Made by a program: the position numbers and the translations under genes. 64,000 nucleotides of DNA from NCBI GenBank assembly GCA_009733775.1, contig WOGZ01000062.1, forward strand, positions 62,001 to 126,000. Reading direction: 5' to 3'. The DNA is from Alectoria sarmentosa. Lineage: Eukaryota > Ascomycota > Lecanoromycetes > Lecanorales > Parmeliaceae. Positions 11,870-23,300 of the stretch are shown here, piece by piece. Each line of letters opens with the position of its first letter. Within the stretch, counting starts at the first letter, position 1. The notes beneath the pieces are model-generated. The model was given only the letters and a program-made list of their open reading frames with translations. It did not search any database and was not told the origin of the DNA.

Positions 11870-12493
11870 ATATCATCAGGATATTTGATTGAGATGTTAG
11901 GTCTGCCTGCTTCTCAGGCGCCGGAGCTCGGCGATTGTAAATCCCTCTTGCAATGATGGAGGGCTGCTACGATCAAATCTTTACTGTTACAATGTCCATT
12001 TCGCTTAGTCTACTTTGGGTGACAGTAGTGTGGTTGAGTCTGAGAACAGCTGAAGCCAAGTAAAGATCCAAAGGTTAGAATGTTGACTGATGGTGTCGAA
12101 GGGGAAGAAGCAAGACTCGGCCCTTTCTGTAAGCTGTCTGATGTTAGATTAATCAAGTACATCTCGTGTGATGATACTCGCAGTGGCAGGAGCTTGCATA
12201 AGTACAGGCGAAGAAGTCTTAATCACGAAAGCGCACCAAAACCAAGCTGACATCAAGCTACTTTCCTCCACGACGCCCTAATCTACCAACCTAGACACCA
12301 GCACTTCTACATAAACAAGGCCCTCCCTCACCTTTTCTCTCAAATTTTGGCACACCAAATCCTCCCTGTCAGCAGCTCCCATTGGCTACTAGCTCTTCAA
12401 TTGCATTTCCAGCCTCGTCCAAAGTGGGGCCATCGCCAACACATCCGACCCCCAAACCTGCAAAGCCGAGGGCGTTCACCTGCACAGATCGGC
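11870..12493. other. Intergenic
   Basis: About 620 bp; the last 200 bp is C-rich and probably promoter and 5' UTR of the C2H2 gene. No other feature seen. Confidence 0.4.
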
Positions 12494-13379
12494 ATGGACT
12501 TCTCGATGGACGATCCCTTTGATTTCGACTCTTTCATCAATTGGCCCGATGATCTGTCACCCGCGCATGATGCCGCAGAGGGCGAGGATGGGTGAGGCCT
12601 TTTTTTTTATTGGCTGACCAGAGGGCACGGCGATACCTCCTCCGTCCAGTACATTTTCTCCGATTGGATGGCCCATGAAGCCGGAACCGCTTGAAGATGC
12701 TAGTTTCGGGCATGCCCAACCTCTCGCAGAAGCGATGCCCGACCAAGGTGCCAACACCGCCAATCATCAGGTGACCGCCTCTCCCATCCCATCACAAGGC
12801 GGTGTCGACACTCCAAGCTTTGGTCGAGTGCCTTCAAGCACAAGCCCCAGCAAGAAATGTGCCTGCATTGTGTGTCTAAGAGTTGGTATCATAGATATAA
12901 ATAGTCGTGGCCCGTATCGTTGTCATTTAACGAGCTGCAACTGGATTCACTGGGCCAACAAAGCATACAATGAATACGATACATACCCGACTTGGGTACA
13001 CCATATTGCAGAAAAAAAACGTAGTGCCCATGAGAAGACTCATTACCAACGAGGTCCGAAAAATCCCGGAACCCCCTTTTCCTGCCCCGTCGAGAATTGC
13101 CGCTTCAGCTCAAAGCGTTGGTCAGACCTCCACCGCCACACCACAGCCAAGCACTGCAAAAATCCCCCCAAGTTCGCTTGCTCTGTGATTGGATGCAAGT
13201 ACAATGGGGAAGATAACGGCTTCATTCGCAAGGACAAGCTCAAAGACCACTACAAGAACATGCACCAGGGGTTGAAAGTCCCTGGCCAGGCCGTGCGAGC
13301 TATCAAGCCAGCTCCAGCTCCAGTTCCGTACCACGCCGAAGCATCGGGGTCCAGCAGCATTGGCGCGCAAGGGGAGTAG
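12494..13379 (+). CDS. C2H2 zinc-finger protein
   Basis: Two exons, 12494-12591 and 12650-13379, with a 58-nt intron (GTGAGG, branch CTGAC, CCAG), give 275 aa. The start is strongly acidic and aromatic (MDFSMDDPFDFDSFINWPDD), like an activation segment. Near the C-terminus are two adjacent fingers: CPVENCRFSSKRWSDLHRH and CSVIGCKYN...KDKLKDHYKNMH, about residues 200-260. A Cys/His-rich stretch ahead (CACIVCLRVG, CHLTSCNW) may be a third, degenerate finger. This domain order is common in fungal C2H2 regulators. The in-frame reading extends upstream, but without an ATG. Confidence 0.75.
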
Positions 13380-14210
13380 GGAATGATGGACTGTCAGGAC
13401 TGCTACGGTACCCCAGAGGCCCGACGAGAAGCATGCTGAGGGGAATAAAATGAGGAATTTTGGCCGAGGGCGTGTCGAGAATTCGCGAGTCTTCTTTGCT
13501 TGAGTGATGGGAACGTTACATTCTTTAAGTTACCTTGATTTTGGCACCCAATACTGTCCTTTTCACATCCTGTTGTAATCTGTGGATGGTCTCGGTGGAC
13601 TGGGTGATGATGGCGCTTGGGCAGACAGACGTACACACTCTGTTATACATAACGGCAGAAACATCGACAGACCTGAAGGGAAGTAACCGCTCTTTTACCA
13701 AACAGCATTTCATTCCCAATTGACCATGGCCTGAACGGTCAATATTTCAAGTTGCGCTGCAATCTTAGAGGACATGGTTCGAGACTTTGGACGTGGGAGC
13801 TGACCTTCGAGTCGGGTTGAGTACTCGTACACAGCCCCCGGTCCCAATGCCAAGTAACGGCTTCCTTTCCCCCTGAGCGATCACCACGATTGTCCCTGAA
13901 CGCTAACCCGTTTAGGCAGTTCTGGGATGGCAACTGCGTGCCAACTTACTTACAAAAGTTCTTCGCTTAGGATCGAAGATGGGAACGAAGCTCACACCCA
14001 ATCCTTCCAATCCCTTGATTACCATCTATAAGCGGGTATGGAACTGGGCAGTACATCCTGGGCTAGCCGCCTCTAGGAGGGTATTTAGACGTGTTTGGTA
14101 GCACGATGTAAGCATCAAGAAGTCGAGGCTGCGAGATTTAGCTTGCATTCGCTAAACATATGTGGGGCTGTCCATGGCTTTGTCTCTCGACTTTGAAAAA
14201 CTTTGACTAC
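13380..14210. other. Convergent intergenic region
   Basis: About 830 bp between the ends of two convergent genes; no supportable gene, RNA or repeat. Confidence 0.4.
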
Positions 14211-15110
14211 CTATTCTTCCGACTTAGAACTTTCAAAGACCATCTGTAGATATTGAACCATGCGTTGTTGGACCGACCGTTTCTCAGTTTCTGCTACATC
14301 TAGGATTAACCACTCAAGAACCAGTCCCTCGTCTCGATTTCTCCTTCCTGCGACTTCTGCGCAATGGTCTGTCCGAAAAGGAGAAACGCACGAATCTGGA
14401 GCATCCGAGCGTGCATACTGGCTAAGGTCACCAGATATCCTCGCCGCGGCGTTGGGGGAAGCACGGTTTGCGAGCAGCGTAGACTGATTACTTGCCAAAT
14501 GTCCAGAATCTCCTCCACCCTGGGGTTGCCGTCCGCAGTGACAGAGTGACGCGATACTTTTAGCCAGGCCCCTTTCCCATACGTGACGATGCTGACTCGA
14601 TTGAGGACGAGGACGCAGTGGTCGGAGTGCTTTTGCCGTAAACCCATCGGGTGACAATGACTGCACAACGCTCGCGTATGACTCGTCGAAGGGGCTTCTG
14701 GTGATGTGCAGAGTGAGTGTGGGTAGGGCTGGGCAGCATGTGTCTAATTCCTGGACTTGTGGTGGGAGCACAGTGTCGACAAGTCGGCTAGCTTCGGCCG
14801 TGATTTCAGTATCCGCGTGCTTGAGCCCCTCCAAAATGGGGGAGGGAATGCTGGGACGATCTGGGACGCGCCAGTGGAAGGTGTGATTAGCGTAGAGGAT
14901 GGGGACTGTTTCGGCGTTAAACTTTTCGCTGATAACGAGGAGACCAGTCTCGAAGAGCTTGATTTCAGTATGCAGACCGTAATTTTCCTGGAGCCGAAGT
15001 GTGTGCTTGGTGTGCCTGAGGATGAGGCCGTAAATTTGAAGCCTAATTTCTGGAGGTAGACTTGTGAAGCTAAGAGCTTGCTTTGGCTCTTCGGTAAGAG
15101 CTGAGTTCAT
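14211..15110 (-). CDS. 2EXR-type (F-box-like) protein, probably frameshifted in its middle
   Basis: Open frame of 299 aa from the ATG at 15110. The N-terminus (SFTSLPPEIRLQIYGLIL, about residues 14-31) is the 2EXR/F-box-like start seen in many fungal paralogues, followed by the usual LLVISEKFNAETVPILYANH. Between about 14650 and 14330 the annotated frame turns into Arg/Ser/Pro-rich sequence, while another frame there reads like folded protein (HCVLVLNRVSIVTYGKGAW, NPRVEEILDIW). The tail (GLVLEWLILDVAETEKRSVQ) returns to the first frame. I suspect two compensating indels. Function unknown; 2EXR proteins are uncharacterised and numerous in fungi. Confidence 0.55.
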   Translation of the reverse strand: MNSALTEEPKQALSFTSLPPEIRLQIYGLILRHTKHTLRLQENYGLHTEIKLFETGLLVISEKFNAETVPILYANHTFHWRVPDRPSIPSPILEGLKHADTEITAEASRLVDTVLPPQVQELDTCCPALPTLTLHITRSPFDESYASVVQSLSPDGFTAKALRPLRPRPQSSQHRHVWERGLAKSIASLCHCGRQPQGGGDSGHLASNQSTLLANRASPNAAARISGDLSQYARSDAPDSCVSPFRTDHCAEVAGRRNRDEGLVLEWLILDVAETEKRSVQQRMVQYLQMVFESSKSEE

Positions 15111-15567
15111 TATACACAATCTTTCGCTTCCTCATCTCAGGATCGATCTCGTCCTCTACTTCTTTTTTGATAATTATTGACACTGACTGGAACCTGGAGC
15201 TGCTATTAGAGATTTTGGCGTCTAGAGTCCGAAGGGTTTCCTGTTTGTCATTCCTTGCAACATAGCTGCCAGTACGTTGAAGAGTGACCAGGGCCGCTTG
15301 CCAACCGTAACGATGACAGCGAAGAAACCTTTCACTCCTTGCAAGTATGACCATCAGCGTCTACTCTGTAGTGAAAATCGTCCATAACTCGTCTCCTATT
15401 TTTGTCGCTCGGTCATGCTTGCGTCGCTCACAGATTCTCTCATAGAAAGCCTCTAGATTCAAGAGCTTATTGATATCGCCACGGAGGCGGCCAGCGAGGC
15501 TAAAAATATCCATCAGATCCTTGCACGCCTCAGGGACCGACACTATAGGCTGCACGGGGATAGGCAA
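15070..15567 (-). pseudogene. Unknown ORF interrupted by an in-frame TAG
   Basis: Two minus-strand open stretches (15567-15364 and 15360-15070) are in the same frame, separated only by a TAG at 15361-15363. Together they give about 164 codons of protein-like sequence: helical LMDIFSLAGRLRGDINKLLNL, then RYGWQAALVTLQRTG. No ATG heads the frame; the first is at codon 19. It overlaps the start of the 2EXR gene by 41 bp. I do not recognise the family. It may be an exon of a decayed gene. Confidence 0.3.
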
Positions 15568-15880
15568 TCAGCGCTGCAGTCATCTTATATCCCGTTCCAG
15601 ATAGGGCTATCTACAGATTTTTGAATTTCTGCAGAAGGCGAGGAAAGTTCGGAAAGAAACTTGGCCAAGCGAACCACAAAACATGATCTCGATCTTAGTG
15701 TGCTGGCAGACACGACGTTCACGGATGCGTGGCATTGCAGTTGACCAATTGAGCTTCTAAAGAAGTTTGCTTGACATTAGTATGTTTTATACTCATTGAA
15801 ACATTCCCTCTAGACGTTGAGTTGACCTCAGTCTCTATCTACACCACTATTTTGCCGAGTCTTTGACTGACTTAGTGAAA
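15568..15880. other. Short intergenic region, probable promoter of the 15881 gene
   Basis: About 310 bp with no gene. C/T-rich sequence with CTCTATCT lies 40-60 bp before the ATG at 15881. Confidence 0.4.
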
Positions 15881-16504
15881 ATGCCACCACCTCTAAAGCC
15901 ATCTGGGAGCGGCCGAAGGAACACGCCAGACCTGTGTGGAGCGATGACTACCACTCAAAGACTAATTGAGGCAATGGGATCAGTGAGCTTGGGGCCAGCA
16001 AGACGATTTTCCGCAGCTGATGCTGCCAGAGGAGGTGAAGGTTCCTCCGGCATTGATAGCCGGTTATTCAATGCCTTCACACCTCCACCACGATACTTCG
16101 GACCAGAAAGTTCAACTACTCACCCACCAGTAGAGCGTTACGTCAGAGCCGACGGCATGATCGGAGTCATCGTATCACATGGCTACTATAATGGTGGTTG
16201 GTCTACCAGAGTTCGGATCCTACTTGACCCCAGTGATCCGGCTACCCCGGCAAGGTCGCGCAGAATGGAAGAAGTGGCGCTTTTCGACAAGGAAATTGTT
16301 GCAGCGGTGTTGCAAGGAAAGATACCTCAAGCGAGGAAGATTGCAATAGCGAAGATGGGGTTGCCGCAAGTGAATCAATTCGCCTTCGATCAAGTCCAGT
16401 TAAGCGTTTTGTGGGTGGTTGCTGGAGAAGAATTTGAGGTGGCGGATTCTCCTGGTTTTGAGAGGATTAGGCGGAAGAACCTGGTAAAGTGGTGGCGTGC
16501 TTGA
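15881..16504 (+). CDS. Hypothetical protein
   Basis: Single-exon frame of 207 aa from the ATG at 15881 (the frame extends upstream to a TTG). The first 85 residues are polar and low-complexity. From about residue 88 the sequence looks folded: RYVRADGMIGVIVSHGYYNG, VRILLDPSDP, MEEVALFDKEIVAAVLQGKI, ARKIAIAKMGLPQVNQFAFD, LSVLWVVAGEEFEV. No signal peptide or membrane helix. I do not recognise a domain; the charged, alternating pattern suggests an alpha/beta fold. Confidence 0.6.
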   Translation: MPPPLKPSGSGRRNTPDLCGAMTTTQRLIEAMGSVSLGPARRFSAADAARGGEGSSGIDSRLFNAFTPPPRYFGPESSTTHPPVERYVRADGMIGVIVSHGYYNGGWSTRVRILLDPSDPATPARSRRMEEVALFDKEIVAAVLQGKIPQARKIAIAKMGLPQVNQFAFDQVQLSVLWVVAGEEFEVADSPGFERIRRKNLVKWWRA

Positions 16505-17753
16505 GGGTAAGTAAGGTTATACCGAAAATGCCCTATGCCCCTTGAGATTATGTTTCATCAGTCATGACTTGACCATCTAGTAGATTTCGTGGCTCAGCGA
16601 CACTATTTGTCACTGCGAGAAGACTTACCATGTCTTGGAGGATACACAATACGATGTGAAGGAATATGTGCCATCGATGCAGGTCGTGGAATTCTTTGCG
16701 CCCTTGAAGCCGACAAATTGCTGACCGCTCTCTGTAGTGGTGTTGCAATTTTTGCTGGTTGCGTTACGTATGAGTTTGGGGTTGATACAGATAATCTTTA
16801 GCTATTGAGGTGCTGCAGCAAGCTATGTTCGCTGATCCTCTGGGATAGATACTGTCGAGATAGAAGGCAAAGTCTCGCCTGACCGGCCTCAGGTCTCGGC
16901 GAGGTTATGCGGGCATTGAACTATTCGAAGCTTGTTGAAGGATTCCACGATCTTTAGACATGATAACATCGGTCATCTGTCTCTCACATTGATGACCCAG
17001 AGAAAGAATCGAGTATATTCCCGCGCAAGCCCAGAGGGCATGCATGGATGGAGATGGTGAAGGGAAAACGTGGCAGGATGAAACAGGAAGTCACGTATCA
17101 TTGCGACGAGACCCTGCCTAAAGTAGGGGCGCGAAGTTTTCTTAGTCCTTGATCGTTTTCTGGCGAGTTGGTAAACACTGTAATGCAGCGTAGCCATCTG
17201 CTTCTCCTGCACTAACGCGTAAGGGAGGGTCGGGATATCCAATCTTGACCTATGCTTTGGTCGCGCAGCACACCAATCTTCTATGGTCTTCTGCAGTATA
17301 CCACCTAAAATCCATCGACACCGCCATTAGACGACAGCTTGCTGTTAAGGATGGGTGATCGCCAGCCTCACACAGCTGGAAAATAGGCCGCACTCCTATT
17401 TGCTAACCTTTTTTGCCCGCCTAGGGCGGCGCATGCACAGACTGCCTCGCCCGACTGCGCCCGCTCGTAAGCCTCCACTTGGTAGGGCCACTCTTAGACA
17501 AAATGCGCCTCAAATAAAGGCTATGGACGTCGTTATTAAAGATGTTGATCTTTTACTCGGCTGATATTTATTCAATGGTTCTAAAAAAGAAATTTGGCGA
17601 GATTGCTCTTCGGGGGGTGCTGTGTCTTTGACGTTATTGATACCGCTCCGACATGGTATATTCACAGCTAGTATCGATTACCGAGTGAATGTATAAATCA
17701 ATCCTCTCGTTGCGTCGTTCAAGCTTGGAACACTCTAATCCAGCACTCCACAC
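16505..17753. other. Intergenic, about 1.25 kb
   Basis: Only short, atypical open frames on either strand; none resembles a protein family I know. The last 60 bp before 17754 is a plausible promoter. Confidence 0.4.
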
Positions 17754-19319
17754 ATGGACGCGGTCTCAGCCGCTGCTTCTATCCTTGCCATTGCAGGAGC
17801 AGGAATCCAAATATCACTGAAGCTGATCGCGTTCGCGGACCAGGTTGGCACGGCACCTAAGAGAATACAAGATGTAGGCACAGACGTCTCGGTCACGGCC
17901 GGGACGCTTCAAGAGCTGGGCGAGCTCATGAGTAAAACGATGCCTACTAAAAAATCGGCCGGGATGTTCAACCCCGATCAGGTCCTGAATATCTTGTCTT
18001 CGTCCGCTAGATGCAAAGACATATTCGACGAACTCAAGGACGTTTTGAGAAAAGCCAGTCAGCAACTGCGGGACGTATATAAGTCAACCACGAAGAGCCA
18101 GGACGCGTCTCCAAAGATCAAGTTGTCGAGACTGGAGCGCATGAGATGGCCATTTTTGCAGCCTTCCATGGAGCCACTTCAGAGCGCACTCAGAGACGCT
18201 AAAGGTACGCTGACGTTGATACTCCAAGTCGTCCATCTACGACATGCCCACACAACGGCCAGCCTCGGCCGGGAAGAGCAGAGTGATCTCATTCGGATGA
18301 TAGCCGCAATGAGACGGCAATAGCTAGCCTCGGCATATGGTGGCGGAGGAGGCTATAAAGGTCTGGGCGCTGACGACACCGAAGACTCTGACGCCAAGGG
18401 CTCTTCAGAAGTTCGAATAATTTTAGAAGCTTGGTCTGTTACTCCGAACACGTTATCCGACGAGGCGTTCCAACCTTTCCTGATCACGCCAATACCGATA
18501 TCTCAGCAACAGATTGCGAAAGCATTGAACAACACACCACAAGATTTTCGTGAAATAGCTTCGATGATAGACAGCTTGTCGTTCCCGGAACGGGACGCCA
18601 TACTGGGGAGGGTCCTAGGAGACAATCGATCACAGCCCGATGACTCGACTATCCAGTCAATCTTCTCTCAAAGCTGGACAGGCTCTCATGACTTGTTTGG
18701 GAAGGTCACTAGTCGCAAATTCAGATTGATAATCAAACGACGAGTCAGGATATCCAAATCCTCACGAACCGACATGAAGCACAAGTCTCCTACGGTCATT
18801 CACATACAGAAACACGGGATCCATGACCATGGCTATTCCGAGGACGAGATGCATGAGGTGCACTATCATGATTGCTCCGAATCTGACGAGATCGAGGAAA
18901 GAGAGGACTACATACCTGGGTCAAACCCCTCGCCGCCTCCAGAGGTCTATAGAGTCCATACCAGGAGACGTCCAGCTCAAGAACCTCCAATGCCCTCTTT
19001 CGAGAGAAGAAGGCCTAGAGCCTGGGAGCGAAAGCGGGATGACGACGAAAAGAGGTACAAAGGACACACGAGGCTTCATAGAGCCAAACTGGAAAGGGAA
19101 GAGATGAAGCACCAATCCCGAGGGAGGAGCCCTGATAGCCAGCTATGGATGGAGCCGCAACCCGCCAACGAATTATCGGATGGCGACTTGGTAAAGAATC
19201 TGTTGGCTCAATATACCAATTTTGATCTTGGAGAACCACTGGTGCAAGGTATTGCATCACCCCCACCTGCCTATGAGGAGGCTTTCGTAATCCCAAAGAG
19301 GGTCCCACGACCGTATTGA
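17754..19319 (+). CDS. PigL_N-type (fungal NLR-associated) protein interrupted by in-frame TAG
   Basis: The first 189 codons encode a PigL_N/NLR-type N-terminal helical domain (MDAVSAAASILAIAGAGIQI, SLKLIAFADQVGTAPKRIQD, TAGTLQELGELM). A TAG stop lies at 18321-18323. The same frame then stays open for 331 more codons to 19319 and still reads as protein: GSSEVRIILEAWSVTPNTLS, a predicted helical FREIASMIDSLSFPERDAIL, and a basic C-terminal region rich in RRRP/ERKRDDDEK. It is therefore either a single nonsense mutation, a readthrough gene (the stop is followed by CTAG), or an N-terminal-only product. An intron removing the stop would need a splice I could not find in frame. Such domains are common in fungal heterokaryon-incompatibility/NLR-like architectures; exact role unknown. 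Confidence 0.6.
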
Positions 19320-20344
19320 AGTCATGCGAGCTCTACTTGGCCGAAGACGTTTTGGATAATCATCGGTGGCGTGGCTTACGGGCAGTGGCGGTGCGATAAT
19401 TACGTTGAAGATTTTTGTCCACATCATCCTTGAATGGATACATTGAATCTCGAGAAGCTCTTGATCCGATGTGTAGGCTCCGTTCAAGCACTTTTCAAAG
19501 TTGACAGCTGCTTACTTAAATGACGGCGTCTTGGGGCAAATGCACGCCTAATTCAAGGATCCTGAAGGTCTTGTACTCAAGGATCCATTGACAACGAGGC
19601 GAAATTGAAGGCGAAGGAAGACTCATCTTTCACCACAAAGCAACTTCTTCGTTGCGAGTAGTTCAAGCGAAAAATATCGAGGGAAGCGAGATGGTTAGGT
19701 AAAGGGGAAGTCGGCAGTGGTTTCCGAAGACAAGAGGTTGAATAACGAATATTTGGTTCAGGCTGGTGAGGAGATGGAAGGGCCGTATACTGGAAGCTTA
19801 ACAAGAGATTGATTGCAAACAAGCACTTGGCACGGGACGAAATCGTGTCACGCCACCAAGTAACATCAGCCCTGAATGTTGCCGAGACAGAGGAATCGGA
19901 CTGCTACAATAATTAGAGTCAGAGAAGGAGATGGTCATCTCCTTCAGCAGTGCACTGTCATTCAACACGACATCGAGCGTGTAGTCATGACCGCCACCCG
20001 AGCATCTTTCTCTCAGATTACCTTCTCTGGGATTCGAGTTCTCTGACTTTTGCCAACAGCCGCTTGGAAAAGCCGACGGAGGGATGGTATTGCTGCTCTT
20101 CGAGTCTGGTGGCTAGTACGAGTACCTAGATAAGATAATCGGAGCCGGAGCAACACCTCCCCGGGAACGCTTGGCAGCTACTCGTAGGTTACAGGGATTG
20201 TAATCCATGGTGCAATCAGTGCGGCTGTGCCTCAGAGAGCATCCCCCAGCCTCAGTCCCACACAATTGACATGACTCAACGCAATTCTTCCATCTGCCCA
20301 CTTGGGCCGGTCCTTTACTTTCTACAGCTTCTGCATGGGAAGGT
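19320..20344. other. Intergenic between the two PigL_N genes
   Basis: About 1 kb without supportable genes. Should contain the 3' end of the upstream gene and the promoter of the ankyrin gene. Confidence 0.4.
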
Positions 20345-23300
20345 ATGGAAGTCATCGCCGGCCTCAGCTCCATTCTACAGGTCATCGAAAATGTCACCAA
20401 GGTAGCCAAGCGATTGAACGAAGTCAGAGAGAGCTACAACAATGTCGCGCTCAATACTACCCTGGTCGCAAGCCAGTTGTCTACAATTCGAGCCGCCTTG
20501 GAAGCTCTCTACGAATGGCGAGCAAGCGACCAAGATTCAACCGGACCCTCAAGGCAACTCGACAAGGACCTGGGAATGTCCCTGAGCTGCTGTGCCATCC
20601 TGATCAGCGTCATCGATGGCAAGCTGGACGACTCAGGCTATATGCCTGGACTGAAACAGAAGATCAAATACCTTTGGCTGGAAGACATCCTCAAAGAGTA
20701 CATATCCAACCTCGAAGGTCAGGTCCGGGCTCTACAGCTGCTCTTGACCATCTTTCAATGCAGGACTGCGACAGAGAAGAGGCAGAAACTTGCAACTGAG
20801 GAGAGTCGAACGATAATAGAGCAGGTGCGGGTAGAGACAGCGTCCTTGGCGCTGGAAAGCAAGGAATTTCAAGACGCGGCCTCCATGTTATCACTTGACC
20901 CATCCGTGACCCTCGACATCGACTCAATACTCATGAAATCGCCCGCCTACAAACGTGTGTATGGAGATGTGCGGCTCCGCATGGCACCTCCAATCAGCGC
21001 GAGCCCCATTGAAAGCTTCGAACAGGCGAACAGTCCAGTTCCTATATCTTTACTAAATGGAACGCTCCAATCGCCACCTCTACCCTTACGACCAAAGCGG
21101 AAACCGATGCCACAAAGTCGACGTAGGATTAACGTCTGGGACTACTATCCTGGCGAAAAAGAAGAGGACTACAATGTAAATGCGACCGTTATGGCGGACT
21201 CTAGTGATCTCTTCGAGCTTCCGGGAGAGCCGCAGGCTAGCAGTGCTCCACCGCAACCGAGTAAAGAGTCAAAAATAGAGAAAGAACCCCCGTTGCAGCA
21301 TGAAGAAGTAGCGACAGAGAGGTCTGATACCGAAGTGACAATGCCCAGCGTTGAGTCTTCCAGGGACAGTATCTCAGAGACTAAGGATTTGTCGATGCGC
21401 ACGGAGAAAGCTGCGGCATCAGCACTCCCAGCTGCGGTCGATGACACAGAGTCGGTTTCTGCTCTCGAGGGTTTCATGAACCAACTAAATCTCGCGTTTG
21501 AAGAGAAGAGTCCCTCGCAAGACGTTGAACGTGATTTGGGGCTCTTGTATGGAACATATGTGCCCCTTAAAATTGAGCAGAGCCATAAGGTTGCTGTCAC
21601 CGACGACGAGGCCTCACAAGCTGTCTCTCGTAAAGATTTGGAAGAATTACGGCGCCACTCAAAGGCCGAGTCCGAAGCCCTGGATCTTGATTTGAGGGGC
21701 AGAAGAAGCTTACGAGAAGAAGAAGTAGAGGTTCAGAGGCCGATGTCAACGCATTCAAGTCTGTATGAATGCAGCATCATAGTAGTGCCAAAGGCGCAAA
21801 GCACCAGGACGTCTTCGCCATATTCTTGTGTCTCCTGCAGAAACGTCGGACCAACAGATCACATATCAGAAAATGACAAGCTAGAAGCGGAGATACATGA
21901 TCTTGTCCGTACGAGTCTGCAACCAGATTCCGGAAGTGGGGATATACAACATATTTCAACTGAGGAAAGTTTGAAGAATTTCAGGATACTGGACCCAAGT
22001 CTACTGGCCCCAGTGAGTTCCAGTGCTGACACTTCGAATGGATCAAAGTCCCAGCCTTCAATGGATATCTTCCCACTTTTTCCACAGAACGCGATTGTCG
22101 AACAACGCACGCATGATGGGGATCTCACGAGGTACTCCACGGCTCCCGCAGACAATCTCACCAATTCGGAGTCTAAGGAATTTGAGCGGATGGAGAGGTC
22201 TCAGCCCGAAGCCAGCCTTGGCCTGCGGCATGTGCCGACACTAGAGATGAGCAACCCTCACTTTCAGGCACCTAAGGAATTGCCCTTGACCAATCTACTC
22301 CCTCCCCAACTCTCACCTTCCCAGAGTCCACCACCTCTTGTGTTCTTCCCATCAGCCGAAATCAGAAATCCTGAAAGCGAGCAATCTACACTCTCTTCAA
22401 CCACAGGCTCATCTGCACATGATGCAACGTCCACTATATCCTCTTCAGAAGCGCCCGAGGAAAGTACAGTCCTGAGCCTACAACAGTCTACCTCTAATAC
22501 CAAAGCAACCTCTATCAGTACTCAAGGGCTAGGATTGGATCGGGATCAAGCTCAGTTAGAACTGCGTAGGTTACAGAGTGAGCTTGCTGCAGCCAAAGCC
22601 AGAGGCAACAGCCGCGCTGTACAGGATTCTTTGCAACAATCAATCGAAGTCATCAGACGTACATATCTGGCAGGATCAGCAACTGAGGGCAACAACACTC
22701 CTGCAAAATCTCCCATTCCTCGACTTGGCAAAACGAGATCAAATCTCATGCGCTTCCCGTCTCTACCTAGTTCAACAAAGGGCGTGTCGCTCGGCGATTT
22801 CGCGGCATCTGGTAACACGATCTCGGTCCAAAACATCCTGAAGGAGAAGGTCAACGTCGATTCAAGATCAGACAATTTCAAGACCCCTCTGATGCGGGCG
22901 GCAATGAACGGGCACATCGAGTGTATGAAGTTGCTCAAGCAATCAGGCGCTGACGAGGTTGCTGTGGATGCTAAAGGAAGGACTGCACTTCATATCGCCG
23001 TGGCGAGTAATCGATTGGTGGCCGTAAGATGGCTCTTAGAAAATTATCCTCCGCCTAGAACTGAGCCGCTGAGGCATCGATCTTCAATACTGTTTCGAGC
23101 AACAGATGTAGTCAAGGGTGTTCGATCGCAGAAGAATTTGCGGGAGGCGTCTGATGCAGAAGGCTCAAAGCCATTACACATAGCCGCTGAACTGGATAAA
23201 GGAGGTATGGTGAAGACATTTATTGCAGCGGACGTTGACATCGAGGCTAAGGACAATTGGGGCCGAACACCATTCCACCGGGCAATTATTTCGAAACGTC

